In this document: positions 26,281 through 34,966 of the stretch, piece by piece
How positions within the stretch are numbered: the stretch's first letter is position 1
Layout of the letters: the number at the start of each line of letters is the position of its first letter
Assembly (NCBI RefSeq): GCF_001542905.1
Contig: NZ_LOAJ01000001.1
Span: 1,302,001-1,366,000 of the forward strand
Length of the DNA: 64,000 nt
DNA from: Halorubrum aethiopicum
GTDB taxonomy: Archaea; Halobacteriota; Halobacteria; Halobacteriales; Haloferacaceae
Direction of reading: 5' to 3'
Notes under the pieces: model-generated
Told to the model about the DNA's origin: nothing
The model's input: the letters and a program-made list of their open reading frames with translations, nothing else
The model's database searches: none
Position numbers and translations under genes: made by a program

Positions 26281-27450
26281 TTACCGCTCGATGCCCGCCT
26301 CCGCGAACGTCGCCATCCGGTCGTGGGTCCGGCAGGCGGCGCGGTAGGTCGAAAGCGCCAGCGCCGCGCCGGAGCCCTCGCCCAGCCGGAGCCCGTGATC
26401 GAAGAGCGGCTCCAGACCGAGGGCGTCGAGCTGGACGGCGTGGCCCGGCTCGTCGCCCAGATGCGAGGGGAGCAGGTACGGCCGCACGTCCCCCGCGACC
26501 GCGTCGGCGACGAGCGCGGCCGCGCCCGAGACCGCGCCGTCGACGACGACCGGCGTCCGGTCGGCCGCACAGCCGATCGCGACGCCGGCGAGAAGCCCGA
26601 CCTCGTAGCCACCGACGCGCCGGAGCACCTCGACGGGGCCGACGTCGAAACCGGCGTCGGGCTCCTCGCCGCGGTCGATCCCCCCGTCGAGATCGTCGTC
26701 GCGGTCGATCCCTCCGTCGTCGTCGACGAGCCCGTTCGTCGCGAGCGCGCGCTCCACGACCGCGACCTTGTGCGCGCGGGTCTCCTCGTCGACGCCGGTC
26801 CCGTGACCGGTGACCCGGTCCGGGTCCGCCCCGGTGAGCGCCGCCGTGAGCGCGGCGGCGACCGTGGTGTTGCCGATCCCCATCTCCCCGAGCGCGACGA
26901 TCCCGGCGTCCGCGAGCCGCGTTCGAGCGGTCCGGACGCCGCCCGACAGCGCCGCGACCGCGTCGGCGCGGGACATCGCCGGTCCCGCGGCGACGTCGTC
27001 CGTGCCGGGGCCGATCCGCTCGTCGACGATCTCGACGGGACCGCCGGCCTCGATCGCCGGCCCCTCGACGCCCGCGTCGACGACGAGCGTCTCCGCGCCG
27101 ACGACCTCGCTTATCGCGGAGACGGCGGTCCCGCCGGCCGCGAAGTTCCGGAGCATGGCGCGGGTCACGGACTTCGGGTACGCCGAGACGCCCCGGTCGA
27201 CCACGCCGTGGTCCGCGGCGGCGACGACGACGGTCGGGTCCGCGAGCGTCGGGCGGGGATCGCCGGTCAGCCCGGCGAGCGCGACCGCGAGGTCCTCGAG
27301 CCGGCCGAGGCTCCCCGGCGGCTTCGTCAGGTCGCCCTGTCGCTCGCGGGCCGTCTCGGCCGCCTCGGCGTCGAACGCCGGGATCGGCGGCGGCGAGAAG
27401 CCGGCCGGCGGCGAGGGGTCGGGCGACTCCGTGGGATCGTCCTCGGACAC
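26281..27450 (-). CDS. cobT: Nicotinate-nucleotide-dimethylbenzimidazole phosphoribosyltransferase-like protein CobT
   Basis: This enzyme activates the lower ligand base in cobamide (vitamin B12) synthesis by transferring phosphoribose from nicotinate mononucleotide. The GTG at 27448-27450 gives 389 residues and begins 2 bp after the stop of the upstream gene. Motifs: TKPPGSLGRLEDLAVALAG (about 48-66), VVVAAADHGVVDRGVSAYP (about 78-96), ALGEMGIGNTTVAAAL (about 178) and GEGSGAALAL near the C-terminus with the catalytic-type Glu. An Asp/Gly/Glu-rich insert of about 30 residues (near 240-270) is unusual and probably a surface loop. Substrate range in haloarchaea is not settled. Confidence 0.88.
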   Translation of the reverse strand: MSEDDPTESPDPSPPAGFSPPPIPAFDAEAAETARERQGDLTKPPGSLGRLEDLAVALAGLTGDPRPTLADPTVVVAAADHGVVDRGVSAYPKSVTRAMLRNFAAGGTAVSAISEVVGAETLVVDAGVEGPAIEAGGPVEIVDERIGPGTDDVAAGPAMSRADAVAALSGGVRTARTRLADAGIVALGEMGIGNTTVAAALTAALTGADPDRVTGHGTGVDEETRAHKVAVVERALATNGLVDDDGGIDRDDDLDGGIDRGEEPDAGFDVGPVEVLRRVGGYEVGLLAGVAIGCAADRTPVVVDGAVSGAAALVADAVAGDVRPYLLPSHLGDEPGHAVQLDALGLEPLFDHGLRLGEGSGAALALSTYRAACRTHDRMATFAEAGIER

Positions 27451-27452
27451 GG

Positions 27453-27911
27453 TCAGGCGTCGAAGTCCGGGAGGTCGTCGGGGGCCTCGTACTCCGACTC
27501 CCACTCGATGTACTCCGCTTTGAGCACGTCACAGACGACCTGGCCGAGCTCCGTGAGCCCGGCGTTGATCGCGGAGACGGAGCCCCACGAGTCGAGGTCG
27601 GCGTGGTAGTTCCGCTCCTTCCAGTCCTCGGGGACGCCCGGCGCGTGGTAGCCCACGCGGTCGGCGAAGGAGTCCCAGAAGAAGTCGAACCGGGAGACCA
27701 ACTCGAGATCCTCGACTATCCGCCAGTCCGACTCGTCGAGGTCGGTGTCGGCGGCCCACTCCGCGAACGCCTCCTCCCAGGCCCCCTCGCGCAGGAACGC
27801 CGACAGCTCGTCGCGGCGGTACTCGCCGCCGGCGACCTCGGCGTCCTCGTACTCGTTCGGGTCGACGGCGGACAGCTCCGGCGGGTCCGGCGTCTCGATG
27901 TCGAGCGACAT
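27453..27911 (-). CDS. Hypothetical acidic protein
   Basis: A 152-residue, strongly acidic and Trp-rich soluble protein (WEEAFAEWAADTDLDESDW, FDFFWDSFADRVGYHAPGVPEDWKERNYH). ATG at 27909-27911 was chosen; the frame remains open far upstream but lacks protein character there. The conserved-looking core, about residues 30-140, ends in YIEWESEYEAPDDLPDFDA. It is encoded directly upstream of cobT (2-bp gap), so the two are co-transcribed. I recognise it only as a haloarchaeal conserved hypothetical protein. Confidence 0.75.
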   Translation of the reverse strand: MSLDIETPDPPELSAVDPNEYEDAEVAGGEYRRDELSAFLREGAWEEAFAEWAADTDLDESDWRIVEDLELVSRFDFFWDSFADRVGYHAPGVPEDWKERNYHADLDSWGSVSAINAGLTELGQVVCDVLKAEYIEWESEYEAPDDLPDFDA

Positions 27912-28022
27912 GTCCGCCCGTCCGCGCCGCGGGGCCAAAACGGTGCGGGCTCGGCGGCGGGGCTCGGTGGAGAACCGACCGCGATCCGGTCCTTTTACCG
28001 CGCCGACCGAGTATCTCGGGAC

Positions 28023-28430
28023 ATGAACGTTCGCGCCCGCTCCCGACAGGTCGGGATCGCCGCCGCCCTCGTCAGCGCGCTCCTGCTCGCCGTCCCGTAC
28101 GCGCTCGTCTCCGGGTTCGACGCCCAGCTCGCCGGGTACTACACGGCCGGGCCGGTCGGAGCCGGGGGAGTCGCGCTGCTCGCGCTGTTGAGCGCGGTCG
28201 TGTTCGCCTCCGTCGAGCAGGGAAACGTCGACCCGGGGACGCTCGCCGGCGCGCTCGTCGTCCTCGGGGTCGCGACGACGCTGCTCTCGGCGCTCTGGTG
28301 GCTCTCGGTCGAGCCGACGACCATGTTCGGGGAGCACCGGTGGCTGGAGTACCACGCGGCCGCCGTGACCGTCGCGTCGCTGCCGATTCCGCTCTCCGCC
28401 GGCGTGTACGCCCGGGAGCTGCTCGGGTAG
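28023..28430 (+). CDS. Four-helix membrane protein of unknown function
   Basis: A 135-residue protein with four hydrophobic helices (about 9-29, 43-63, 72-93 and 110-130) and a Trp pair in ALWWLSVEPTTMFGEHRWLEYH. ATG at 28023 follows an A/T-rich stretch (ccttttacc, 28-36 bp upstream) suited to a leaderless transcript. It is divergent from the acidic protein gene at 27453-27911. No function is assigned. Confidence 0.72.
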   Translation: MNVRARSRQVGIAAALVSALLLAVPYALVSGFDAQLAGYYTAGPVGAGGVALLALLSAVVFASVEQGNVDPGTLAGALVVLGVATTLLSALWWLSVEPTTMFGEHRWLEYHAAAVTVASLPIPLSAGVYARELLG

Positions 28431-28489
28431 GCTCGGGAGCCGAGCGCCGGCGCCGGCGACCGTGCGCGCCTCCCGCGAACGAAAGGCCC

Positions 28490-28495
28490 TTATGG
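28490..28495 (+). promoter_or_regulatory. Possible TATA element of the SRP RNA gene
   Basis: ttatgg in GC-rich surroundings lies 13-18 bp before the predicted 5' end of the SRP RNA. The spacing is short, so either the RNA begins a few bases later than drawn or the element is a neighbour of the real box. Confidence 0.35.
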
Positions 28496-28507
28496 GGCAC
28501 CGATGTA

Positions 28508-28822
28508 GTGGAAACCGGACTAGGTCGGGCGGTTAGGCCCCGCTCGTCACCCGCGAGGTAGTCTTCAGCGGGGACCGAACACCGGGCGCGTCCGGATAGA
28601 CCGGCGCGGGCCCCGAGAGCCAACGTGGAAGCCTCGTCCGCCGGGGACAGCGGTCCGTGGCGCCCGCTCGCAGGAGCGGCCCGTCGCGGTTCGTCGGCGA
28701 CAACGGGTCAGGCGCGGAAGCGAGCAGCCCACCGCCGGACGCCCGTCGCTCGTCGGGTCGCGGGGTGGAGGAGGCAACCGGGATACCCCGTGCCGGAACA
28801 CCGGGCTAGCTCGGCCGTCCAC
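28508..28822 (+). ncRNA. ffs: Signal recognition particle RNA (7S RNA)
   Basis: The gene falls in a 502-bp gap with no good reading frame. The 5' part has aggtcgggcggttaggcccc, typical of the archaeal Alu-domain 5' region. The strictly conserved SRP54-binding helix 8 is at 28706-28730 (gggtcaggcgcggaagcgagcagccc, with GGAAGC and GAGCAGCC). The ends can pair as helix 1 (gtgga at 28508-28512 with tccac at 28818-28822). About 315 nt is normal for haloarchaea. Ends are accurate to perhaps 10 nt. The RNA scaffolds SRP19 and SRP54 for co-translational membrane targeting. Confidence 0.92.
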
Positions 28823-28932
28823 CATTCATACCGGATCCGCAGTCGCGTAGCGGCCGTGCTCCCGCCCCCGCGCTCCCGTCCGATCGACCCGGAACGGTCG
28901 GCGTCAAATCGGCGGCGAGATCGGCGGCGTTC

Positions 28933-30552
28933 TCAGTGCTCGCCGCCCGTCCCGCGCCGGTCGGAGTCGAGGTCGATGTCGAGATCCTCGAGGAGTTCCT
29001 CGGCCTCCGCGCGTTTCTCCTGGTGCTCCGAGAGGAACTCGCGCATCAGTTCGGCCGCCTGCTCCTTACAGCCGCCACAGAGCCGCTCGCCGTTGACGCA
29101 CTCGGAGTACACCTCCGTCGCGAGCCCGTCGTCGTCGCCCGCGAGCAGGTAGGCGTACAGCTCGTAGACGGGGCACTCGTCGGCCTCGCCGCCCAGTTCG
29201 CGCTGCTTCTCGGCCGTGTCGCGTCCGCCGGTCGTCGCCGACCGCACCTTGTCGTAGCCGTCCTCGGGGTCGTCCAGGAGCGAGATGTGACTCGCCGGGA
29301 TCGACGAGGACATCTTCCCGCCGGTGAGCCCGGTCATGAAGCGGTGGTATATCGAGGAGGGCTGGCGGAAGCCGAAGCCGTCGTGGTCGATCTCCACCTC
29401 CCGCGCCAGCGACTCGGCCGCCTCGCGCGTCATCTCGAACGCGTCGACGTGGCCCTCGAAGACGCGCTTTTCGCCCGCTATCGCCTCGATCAGCGCCTCG
29501 AACGCCTCGTCGGTGGCGTTGCGGTCGAGGAAGCGGACGCGCGGGCGGAGCGGCTCCTTGCCGCCCGCGCGGAGCTTGTCGAGGGCGCTCGTCTTTGCCT
29601 CCTCGAGGTCGACCGCCTCGGCGTCGACCTCGGGCGGCTCGTAGTCGGCGAGCCACGCGGCGGCGTCCTCACAGCGCACGTCGGAGTCGTCCGCCTCGTC
29701 GCCGGCCGCGCCGTCGTCGCCGCCCGCCAGCGCGTCGTAGGCGGCCCGCACCAGCGTCCGCTCCTCGTCGTCGAGCTCGAAGCTCGCGAACGCCTCGGTC
29801 ACCTTGAAGTAGCGCATCCGCGTCGCCAGGTCGCGCGTGAGCCGGACGTGCGGGTCCTGGTCGGGGCCGACCGGGATCACGGTGGGTTTCGGCTCGTCGA
29901 CCAGCTGCGGGTAGAGGATGTCCGCGGTCTGGGTGACGACGCTCTGCATGTGCGAGATGTTCGTCTCGCCGTCGAAGCCGTAGATCGCCTCGAACTCCGA
30001 GAAGTTCGCCTTCGACCCCAGCTCGAAGCCGAGGTCCTGGACCGCGCGGTTGTCGGACTGCCGGTAGAGCTCGCCCTCCTCGGGATCGAACCCGAGCGCG
30101 AGAAGCGAGAGGAGGTAGCTCCGAGCGTGCTCGTCGATCTCGTCCCAGGACATCCCGCGGGCCGAGTGGGCCTCGAGGTCGGCGATCAGCCCGAACACGT
30201 CGCCGCCCCGCCGTTGGTGCCAGATCAGCTCGTCGAACACGAGCTTGTGGCCGATGTGCGGGTCGCCGGTGGGCATGAACCCCGAGAGCGCGGCGAACGG
30301 CTCGCCGTTCGCCATCGCCTCCGCGACCGCGTCGTACTCGCGGTGGCCGAAGATGACGCCGCGGCGCATCAGGTAGTGCGGGTCGACCACGTCGTCGGCG
30401 ACGTCGTCGAACGCCTCGATGCCGAACTCGGCGAACAGGTCGGCGTAGTCGCCGACCGACGCCGACCCCCACGGGTCGAGCGCGACGTCCTCGCTCGGCT
30501 CGCCGTCGGCGCGCTCGGTCCCGCCGTCCGTGCGGGGGGTGTCCTCGTTCAT
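28933..30552 (-). CDS. trpS: Tryptophanyl-tRNA synthetase
   Basis: A class I synthetase charging tRNA-Trp. ATG at 30550-30552 gives 539 residues; the frame is open further upstream but that part has no protein character. After an acidic N-terminus, GFMPTGDPHIGHKLVFDELIWHQ (about residues 102-124) holds the HIGH motif. EDPEDGYD-type loops and GGKMSSSIP, the KMSKS motif in its archaeal/eukaryal form, are in the C-terminal half. An insert rich in Asp and Ala (about 290-330) is a typical halophilic loop. The C-terminal CVNGERLCGGCKEQAAELMREFL has a cluster of Cys residues seen in archaeal TrpS. Confidence 0.95.
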   Translation of the reverse strand: MNEDTPRTDGGTERADGEPSEDVALDPWGSASVGDYADLFAEFGIEAFDDVADDVVDPHYLMRRGVIFGHREYDAVAEAMANGEPFAALSGFMPTGDPHIGHKLVFDELIWHQRRGGDVFGLIADLEAHSARGMSWDEIDEHARSYLLSLLALGFDPEEGELYRQSDNRAVQDLGFELGSKANFSEFEAIYGFDGETNISHMQSVVTQTADILYPQLVDEPKPTVIPVGPDQDPHVRLTRDLATRMRYFKVTEAFASFELDDEERTLVRAAYDALAGGDDGAAGDEADDSDVRCEDAAAWLADYEPPEVDAEAVDLEEAKTSALDKLRAGGKEPLRPRVRFLDRNATDEAFEALIEAIAGEKRVFEGHVDAFEMTREAAESLAREVEIDHDGFGFRQPSSIYHRFMTGLTGGKMSSSIPASHISLLDDPEDGYDKVRSATTGGRDTAEKQRELGGEADECPVYELYAYLLAGDDDGLATEVYSECVNGERLCGGCKEQAAELMREFLSEHQEKRAEAEELLEDLDIDLDSDRRGTGGEH

Positions 30553-30695
30553 ACCACTCCTCCCGTCGGTCGACGCAAAAACCGTTCGCTTGCGCGGGAG
30601 CGGCTCGCACGCGGCGGGCGGCCGGCACGCGGTCGCCGGCACGCGAGCCGCCGCCGGCTTGCGGGCTTTATGCCTCCGCCGATCGATCGGCCGAT

Positions 30696-31127
30696 ATGAC
30701 CCCCGACCACGTGCTCGTTCCCCTCGACGGCTCGCCGCTGGCCGCGGAGGCGCTGGCGCACGCGCTCGCGACCTTCGACTGCCCGGTGACGGTGCTGAAC
30801 GTCGTCACCCCGCTGGACGCCGGCATGACCGAGGGCGGCGTGCTGGAGCCGGACGGGGAACGCGAGCGGGAGGCAGCAGAGCGCGCGGAGCGGCTGGTCG
30901 CGGACGCCCGCGAGCGGGCCGCCGCCGCGGACCGACCCGTCGAGACGACGGTCGAGACCGGCGACCCGGCGGAGACGATCCTCGCGTACGTCGCGGACCA
31001 CGACGTCGACCACGTCGTGATGGGCGGCCACGGCGGCGAGCGCGGCTCGATCGCCCGGCGGCTCCTGGGGACGATCGCGAGCACGGTCGTGGGGGAGGCC
31101 CCCGTCACCGTCACCGTCGTCCGGTGA
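30696..31127 (+). CDS. Universal stress protein family (UspA-like)
   Basis: A single-domain 143-residue Usp: HVLVPLDGSPLAAEALAHAL at the N-terminus (beta1 and the conserved Asp), then a mid helix and VDHVVMGGHGGERGSIARRLLGTIASTVV at the C-terminus, which corresponds to the nucleotide-binding loop (GxxG...G). The loop spacing is two residues longer than the textbook G-2x-G-9x-G, so ATP binding is uncertain. Divergent from trpS, with a TATA-like tttatg about 27 bp upstream. Confidence 0.88.
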   Translation: MTPDHVLVPLDGSPLAAEALAHALATFDCPVTVLNVVTPLDAGMTEGGVLEPDGEREREAAERAERLVADARERAAAADRPVETTVETGDPAETILAYVADHDVDHVVMGGHGGERGSIARRLLGTIASTVVGEAPVTVTVVR

Positions 31128-31159
31128 TCGGGACGGACGGCTCGGTCGCGATCCTCCGT

Positions 31160-32182
31160 CTACGTCCTCACCGAGCTCTCCGCTCGCCCCGGCTCCATCC
31201 CCTGTTCTTCCATTTCCCAGCGCATGTACTCGCGGACCCCGTCCTCGAGCGATCGGTGCTCGATGTCGAGTTCACGCCGCGCCTTCGAGTTATCGACCAA
31301 CGCTTCTCCGGTGGCGAAGAACCCGAGCAACTCGCTCTCGAACCCTTCGGGGGGTCTGGTGATCCCCTCGAGAGCGGCGACGCCATACCGCAGCAGGCCG
31401 AACAAGGATCCCGGTACCGCTCGTGGGGCCGGGACGCCGGTACAGTCCTCGGCGATGTCGAAGTAGTCGACCAGATCACGCGGCTCCCCGGCGATGATGT
31501 ACTCTTCACCGGGAGACCCGCGCTCCATCGCCCGCTGAAGGTTCGCGGCCGTGTCCTCGACGTGATCGAACGACATGACGAAATCGCTCGGTATCATCGG
31601 TAGCTCCCCGTGGAGGTAGTCGATCGCCGCCGCCCGTGGCGTTCCGCCGTACGGCTTGTCGCCCGGCCCGTAGATCGCCCCGAGCGTCGCCACCACCAGC
31701 GGGAGTCCGTTCTCCATCATGGGATCCGCGACCTCGTAATGCGCTCGCCACTTCGTCTCCTGGTACACCGTCGGGAAATCGTTCGGAGAGCGATACGACT
31801 CGTCGACGTACTCGCCGCCGGTATTGCCGTACACGCCGACGGTACTGGCGTAGACGCCCTTGGGAACGTCGAGTTCGTCCATCAGTTCGAGGACGTTTCT
31901 CGTTCCGTCGACGTTGATACGCTCGGCCAGCCGTTCGTTCCAGGGCCCGGGTCCAAGCTGGAACCAGGCGGCGAGGTGGAAGACGCCATCGACGCCCTCG
32001 ATCCCCTCTCGCATGCTCGCCTTCTCGGTGATGTCCCCCTCGAGGACCGAGACCGAGTCGGGGAGGTGTGTGGCGTTCGATCGATCCCGCGTCAGCACCG
32101 TCAGCGCGTGTCCGTCGGCAGCGAGTCGCTCGACCAGCCGCGTGCCGATGAATCCCGTTCCCCCCGTGAGGAAGTACTCCAT
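31160..32182 (-). CDS. NAD-dependent epimerase/dehydratase (extended SDR)
   Basis: A 340-residue Rossmann protein: MEYFLTGGTGFIGTRLVERLAADGH (NAD-binding GxxGxxG, residues 1-25), DGVFHLAAWF, and the catalytic pair in YQETKWRAHYEV (YxxxK). ATG at 32180-32182 was chosen because it is the first residue of the Rossmann strand; the frame upstream is not protein-like. An A/T-rich run (cttattatcg on the minus strand, near 32191-32200) lies close upstream. The substrate is unknown; it could be a nucleotide sugar or a small alcohol/ketone as in dihydroflavonol reductase-like SDRs. Confidence 0.87.
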   Translation of the reverse strand: MEYFLTGGTGFIGTRLVERLAADGHALTVLTRDRSNATHLPDSVSVLEGDITEKASMREGIEGVDGVFHLAAWFQLGPGPWNERLAERINVDGTRNVLELMDELDVPKGVYASTVGVYGNTGGEYVDESYRSPNDFPTVYQETKWRAHYEVADPMMENGLPLVVATLGAIYGPGDKPYGGTPRAAAIDYLHGELPMIPSDFVMSFDHVEDTAANLQRAMERGSPGEEYIIAGEPRDLVDYFDIAEDCTGVPAPRAVPGSLFGLLRYGVAALEGITRPPEGFESELLGFFATGEALVDNSKARRELDIEHRSLEDGVREYMRWEMEEQGMEPGRAESSVRT

Positions 32183-32358
32183 ACCAGTGGTACGATAATA
32201 AGTCACATAATTTTGTTCGTTGATACGATCTCGTCCCCGTCGAGGGGTCACGACGCTTCAGGACCGTACGCTCAGGCGTCTCGTTTCAGTAGGAAGCCAC
32301 CTCTCCCGAGGCGGACGAATCGGTGTCTCCCGAGGCGGACGAATCGGATCCGCCGCGC

Positions 32359-33579
32359 TCACGCGATCCCGAGCGTCGTCGAGAGGAGCCGGTAGAGGCC
32401 GAACCCGATCGCGACGGACGTGACGAGCGTGATCCCCCAGAACCCGACCGTCACGCCGATCTTCCGGCGGGAGACGCCCGCGGACCCCGCCGCGAGCCCG
32501 CCGCCGATGACGCCCGAGATGATGATGTTGTTGAACGAGATGGGGATCCCGAGCGTGATCGCCGCCTGCGCGATGACGAACCCCGGCACGAGCGCCGCGA
32601 TCGACCGCCGGAGGCCGAGCTGGGCGTACTCCCGCGAGGTCGCCTGGAGGAGCCGCGGCGCGCCCATCCACGCGCCCGCGAGGATCCCGCTCGCGCCGAC
32701 GCCCATCAGCACGATCGCGGGCAGCCCGAGCGCCGTCCCGTAGAGGTTCTCCAGCGGCCCGGTCGCGAGCCCCACCTGGCTGCCGCCGCTCGAGAAGGCG
32801 ACGACGCTCCCGAGGACGAGCAGGAACGTCCGGATCCCCTTCTCCACCGAGGCCCGCGTCCGGCGGCGGATGAACCGGAACCCGACGGCCGCGAACGCGA
32901 GCGTCACGAGGACGACGACGGGATCCACGCCGAGCGCGGTCGGGACCTCAATACTCCCGCCGACCGCCGCCGCGACCGCCTCGGCGACGGAGCCCTGCGC
33001 GCGCTCCGGATGCGGGATCACCCCGAGCCGGACGTTCGCGAGGATCCCGGCGACCACGCCGGCCAACAGTGGGACGCCGACCGTGTCGGGCACGTCGTCG
33101 CGCCGAAGCAGCGTCGCCGTGAGGTACGCGAGCCCGCCGGAGACGGGGGGTACGAGCAGCCAGAACGTCCCGATCCGGCGGTAGGTGTCGAGCGCGGGGT
33201 CGCCGCCGAGCGAGAGGCCGACGCCGACCATCGCGCCCGTCGTCGCGAACGCCGCGGGGACCGGATAGCCGCTGTAGACGCCGAACGCCATGAACGACGC
33301 GGCCACGAGCAGGCCGGTCGTCGCCCCGAGCGGCGTGATCGCGACGCCGTCGATCAGGTCCGCGCCGACCGTCTCGGAGATCGCCCCGCCCTGCGTCAGC
33401 GCGCCCGCGGCGGCGAGGATCCCGATCAGGAACGCCGCGCGCATCGTCGACACCGCGTTCGCCCCGATCGCCGGCGCGAACGGCGGGGAGTTGCTGTTGG
33501 CCCCGAGCGACCAGGCCATGAACAGACACGAGACCGTCGCGAAGACGACGAGCGCCCAGAAGGAGACCGCGAGGGTCAC
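32359..33579 (-). CDS. Inorganic phosphate transporter, PiT family
   Basis: A 406-residue membrane permease with about ten helices and the two inverted PiT repeats. The first is FMAWSLGANSNSPPFAPAIGANAVSTMRAAFLIGILAAAGALTQGGAI near the N-terminus, the second ISFNNIIISGVIGGGLAA near the C-terminus, with ANS/FNN as the conserved phosphate site region. The family couples Pi uptake to Na+ or H+. Codons for the end overlap no neighbour; endA ends 61 bp upstream on the same strand. Confidence 0.9.
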   Translation of the reverse strand: MTLAVSFWALVVFATVSCLFMAWSLGANSNSPPFAPAIGANAVSTMRAAFLIGILAAAGALTQGGAISETVGADLIDGVAITPLGATTGLLVAASFMAFGVYSGYPVPAAFATTGAMVGVGLSLGGDPALDTYRRIGTFWLLVPPVSGGLAYLTATLLRRDDVPDTVGVPLLAGVVAGILANVRLGVIPHPERAQGSVAEAVAAAVGGSIEVPTALGVDPVVVLVTLAFAAVGFRFIRRRTRASVEKGIRTFLLVLGSVVAFSSGGSQVGLATGPLENLYGTALGLPAIVLMGVGASGILAGAWMGAPRLLQATSREYAQLGLRRSIAALVPGFVIAQAAITLGIPISFNNIIISGVIGGGLAAGSAGVSRRKIGVTVGFWGITLVTSVAIGFGLYRLLSTTLGIA

Positions 33580-33640
33580 GGGGATCCCCTCGGCCGACTC
33601 CGCGGCGTCCGGTCCCGCCCCGATCGACCTCGACCGCCCC

Positions 33641-34819
33641 TCACGGCGTCAGCCTCCCGACCGAGAGCCACTCGATCCGGTCGTCGGTCCCGGCGTCTCC
33701 CGCGCTTCCACTCCCGTCGGTCAGCGCGAACACCAGCTCCTTCCGGACGCCGCCGGCGAGCCGCACGTCGAGCGAGAGCTCGCGCGGCGCGAGGACGTGG
33801 TCGGGCTCGACCACCCGCACGAGGTGCTCGGAGTGCGGGAGGTCCTCGACGGTGTCGACGTCGAGGTACGTCCGGAAGTCCGCGCCGAACTTGAACCCCG
33901 TCTTGGGGACGGTCCGGCGCTCGCGGAGGTCGCGGTAGGCCGCGAGCCGGCGGTCGAACCGGTCGCCCTCCACGGCGCGGCCGCGGGCGACGATCGCGGC
34001 GGCGGCGCTCGCGGGGTCGTCGCCCGCGAGATCGCCGTCGCCGTCGTCCGCCCCCCCGCCGGCGACGACCGCCGAGAGCCGGAGGCTCCCGTCGGCCGCG
34101 AGCGACGCGGCCTCGACGAGCGAGAGCTGAACGATCCCCTCGACCGCGGCCGCCCGCCCCGAGAGCGGCTGGCCGTAGAACCCGCGCTCGTAGAGGTCGG
34201 GCGGGGCGTCCCAGAGCACGACGCGGTCGGAGAGGAGGACTCCGGTCAGGTCGGCCGGCGGGTCGTAGGCGGTCGAGCCCGCAAGCTTCGGGGTGGCGGC
34301 CTCGAAGTAGGTGATGTCGCTCTCCTCGTCGACGACCGCGAGGGTCTGGCCGGCGAGGTCGCCGGCGGGGACCGACTCGCGTTCGCCCACGACGCGCACC
34401 GGGTAGCGGACGTTTCCGGTGTCGGGCGTCGACCCGCGCTCGTAGGCGACGACGTCGACCGCGTCGGGCACGTCCGCCCGGCCGCCCGGCCACGGATCGC
34501 GGGCGGGCGAGAGGTAGAACCCGCGGTCGCGGAGGTCGGCGTAGACGAGGTAGCGCACCGCGAAGCGGTCGGTCGCGGCGGCGCTGTCGACGAAGAACCG
34601 CTCGAAGCCGGCGGGGTCGGCGTCCGCGCCGCCGTCGCCGGACTCGAGGCGAACCCCGGCGAGATCGCCGCGGAACAGCAGGTGGGCGGCCTCGACCCGC
34701 GAGAGCTCGATCGCGTTCCCGCCGAGCGGGCGGCCGTAGCCGCGCGAGTCGTAGAACCGCTGTCTGGCGTCCCCGCCGACGTGGACGGCGTCGCCGCGGA
34801 GGTCGCCTGTCGGTTGCAT
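33641..34819 (-). CDS. endA: tRNA-splicing endonuclease EndA
   Basis: EndA cuts introns from precursor tRNAs at bulge-helix-bulge sites. ATG at 34817-34819 gives 392 residues in two tandem half-repeats, the long homodimeric euryarchaeal form. The first half has RFYDSRGYGRPLGGNAIELSRVEAAHLLFRGDL (about 20-50) and the second FYGQPLSGRAAAVEGIVQLSLVEAASL. The C-terminal catalytic domain has FKFGADFRTY (Tyr317), LPHSEHLVRV (His328) and GGVRKELVFAL (Lys360), the Tyr/His/Lys triad at the expected spacing. An Asp/Ala-rich insertion (GGADDGDGDLAGDD) lies between the halves. Confidence 0.92.
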   Translation of the reverse strand: MQPTGDLRGDAVHVGGDARQRFYDSRGYGRPLGGNAIELSRVEAAHLLFRGDLAGVRLESGDGGADADPAGFERFFVDSAAATDRFAVRYLVYADLRDRGFYLSPARDPWPGGRADVPDAVDVVAYERGSTPDTGNVRYPVRVVGERESVPAGDLAGQTLAVVDEESDITYFEAATPKLAGSTAYDPPADLTGVLLSDRVVLWDAPPDLYERGFYGQPLSGRAAAVEGIVQLSLVEAASLAADGSLRLSAVVAGGGADDGDGDLAGDDPASAAAAIVARGRAVEGDRFDRRLAAYRDLRERRTVPKTGFKFGADFRTYLDVDTVEDLPHSEHLVRVVEPDHVLAPRELSLDVRLAGGVRKELVFALTDGSGSAGDAGTDDRIEWLSVGRLTP

Positions 34820-34966
34820 GCCCGCATTCGCGGCCGGCCGGGGTAAGGGGGTTGCGGTCGGCGGAGGCGGCTGCGGTCGGTGAAGGCGGTTACGGCCGGC
34901 GGAGGAGCGTCGCGGACGGCGGAGCCCCCGAGTAAGGGTAAAGGGCCAGCGGACGGAAGACGCTCC

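Noticed and set aside
28565-29152. Open frames overlapping the SRP RNA region on both strands
   Set aside because: Their translations are Arg/Pro/Ser-rich with no domain, and the DNA matches SRP RNA features including the helix 8 motif.
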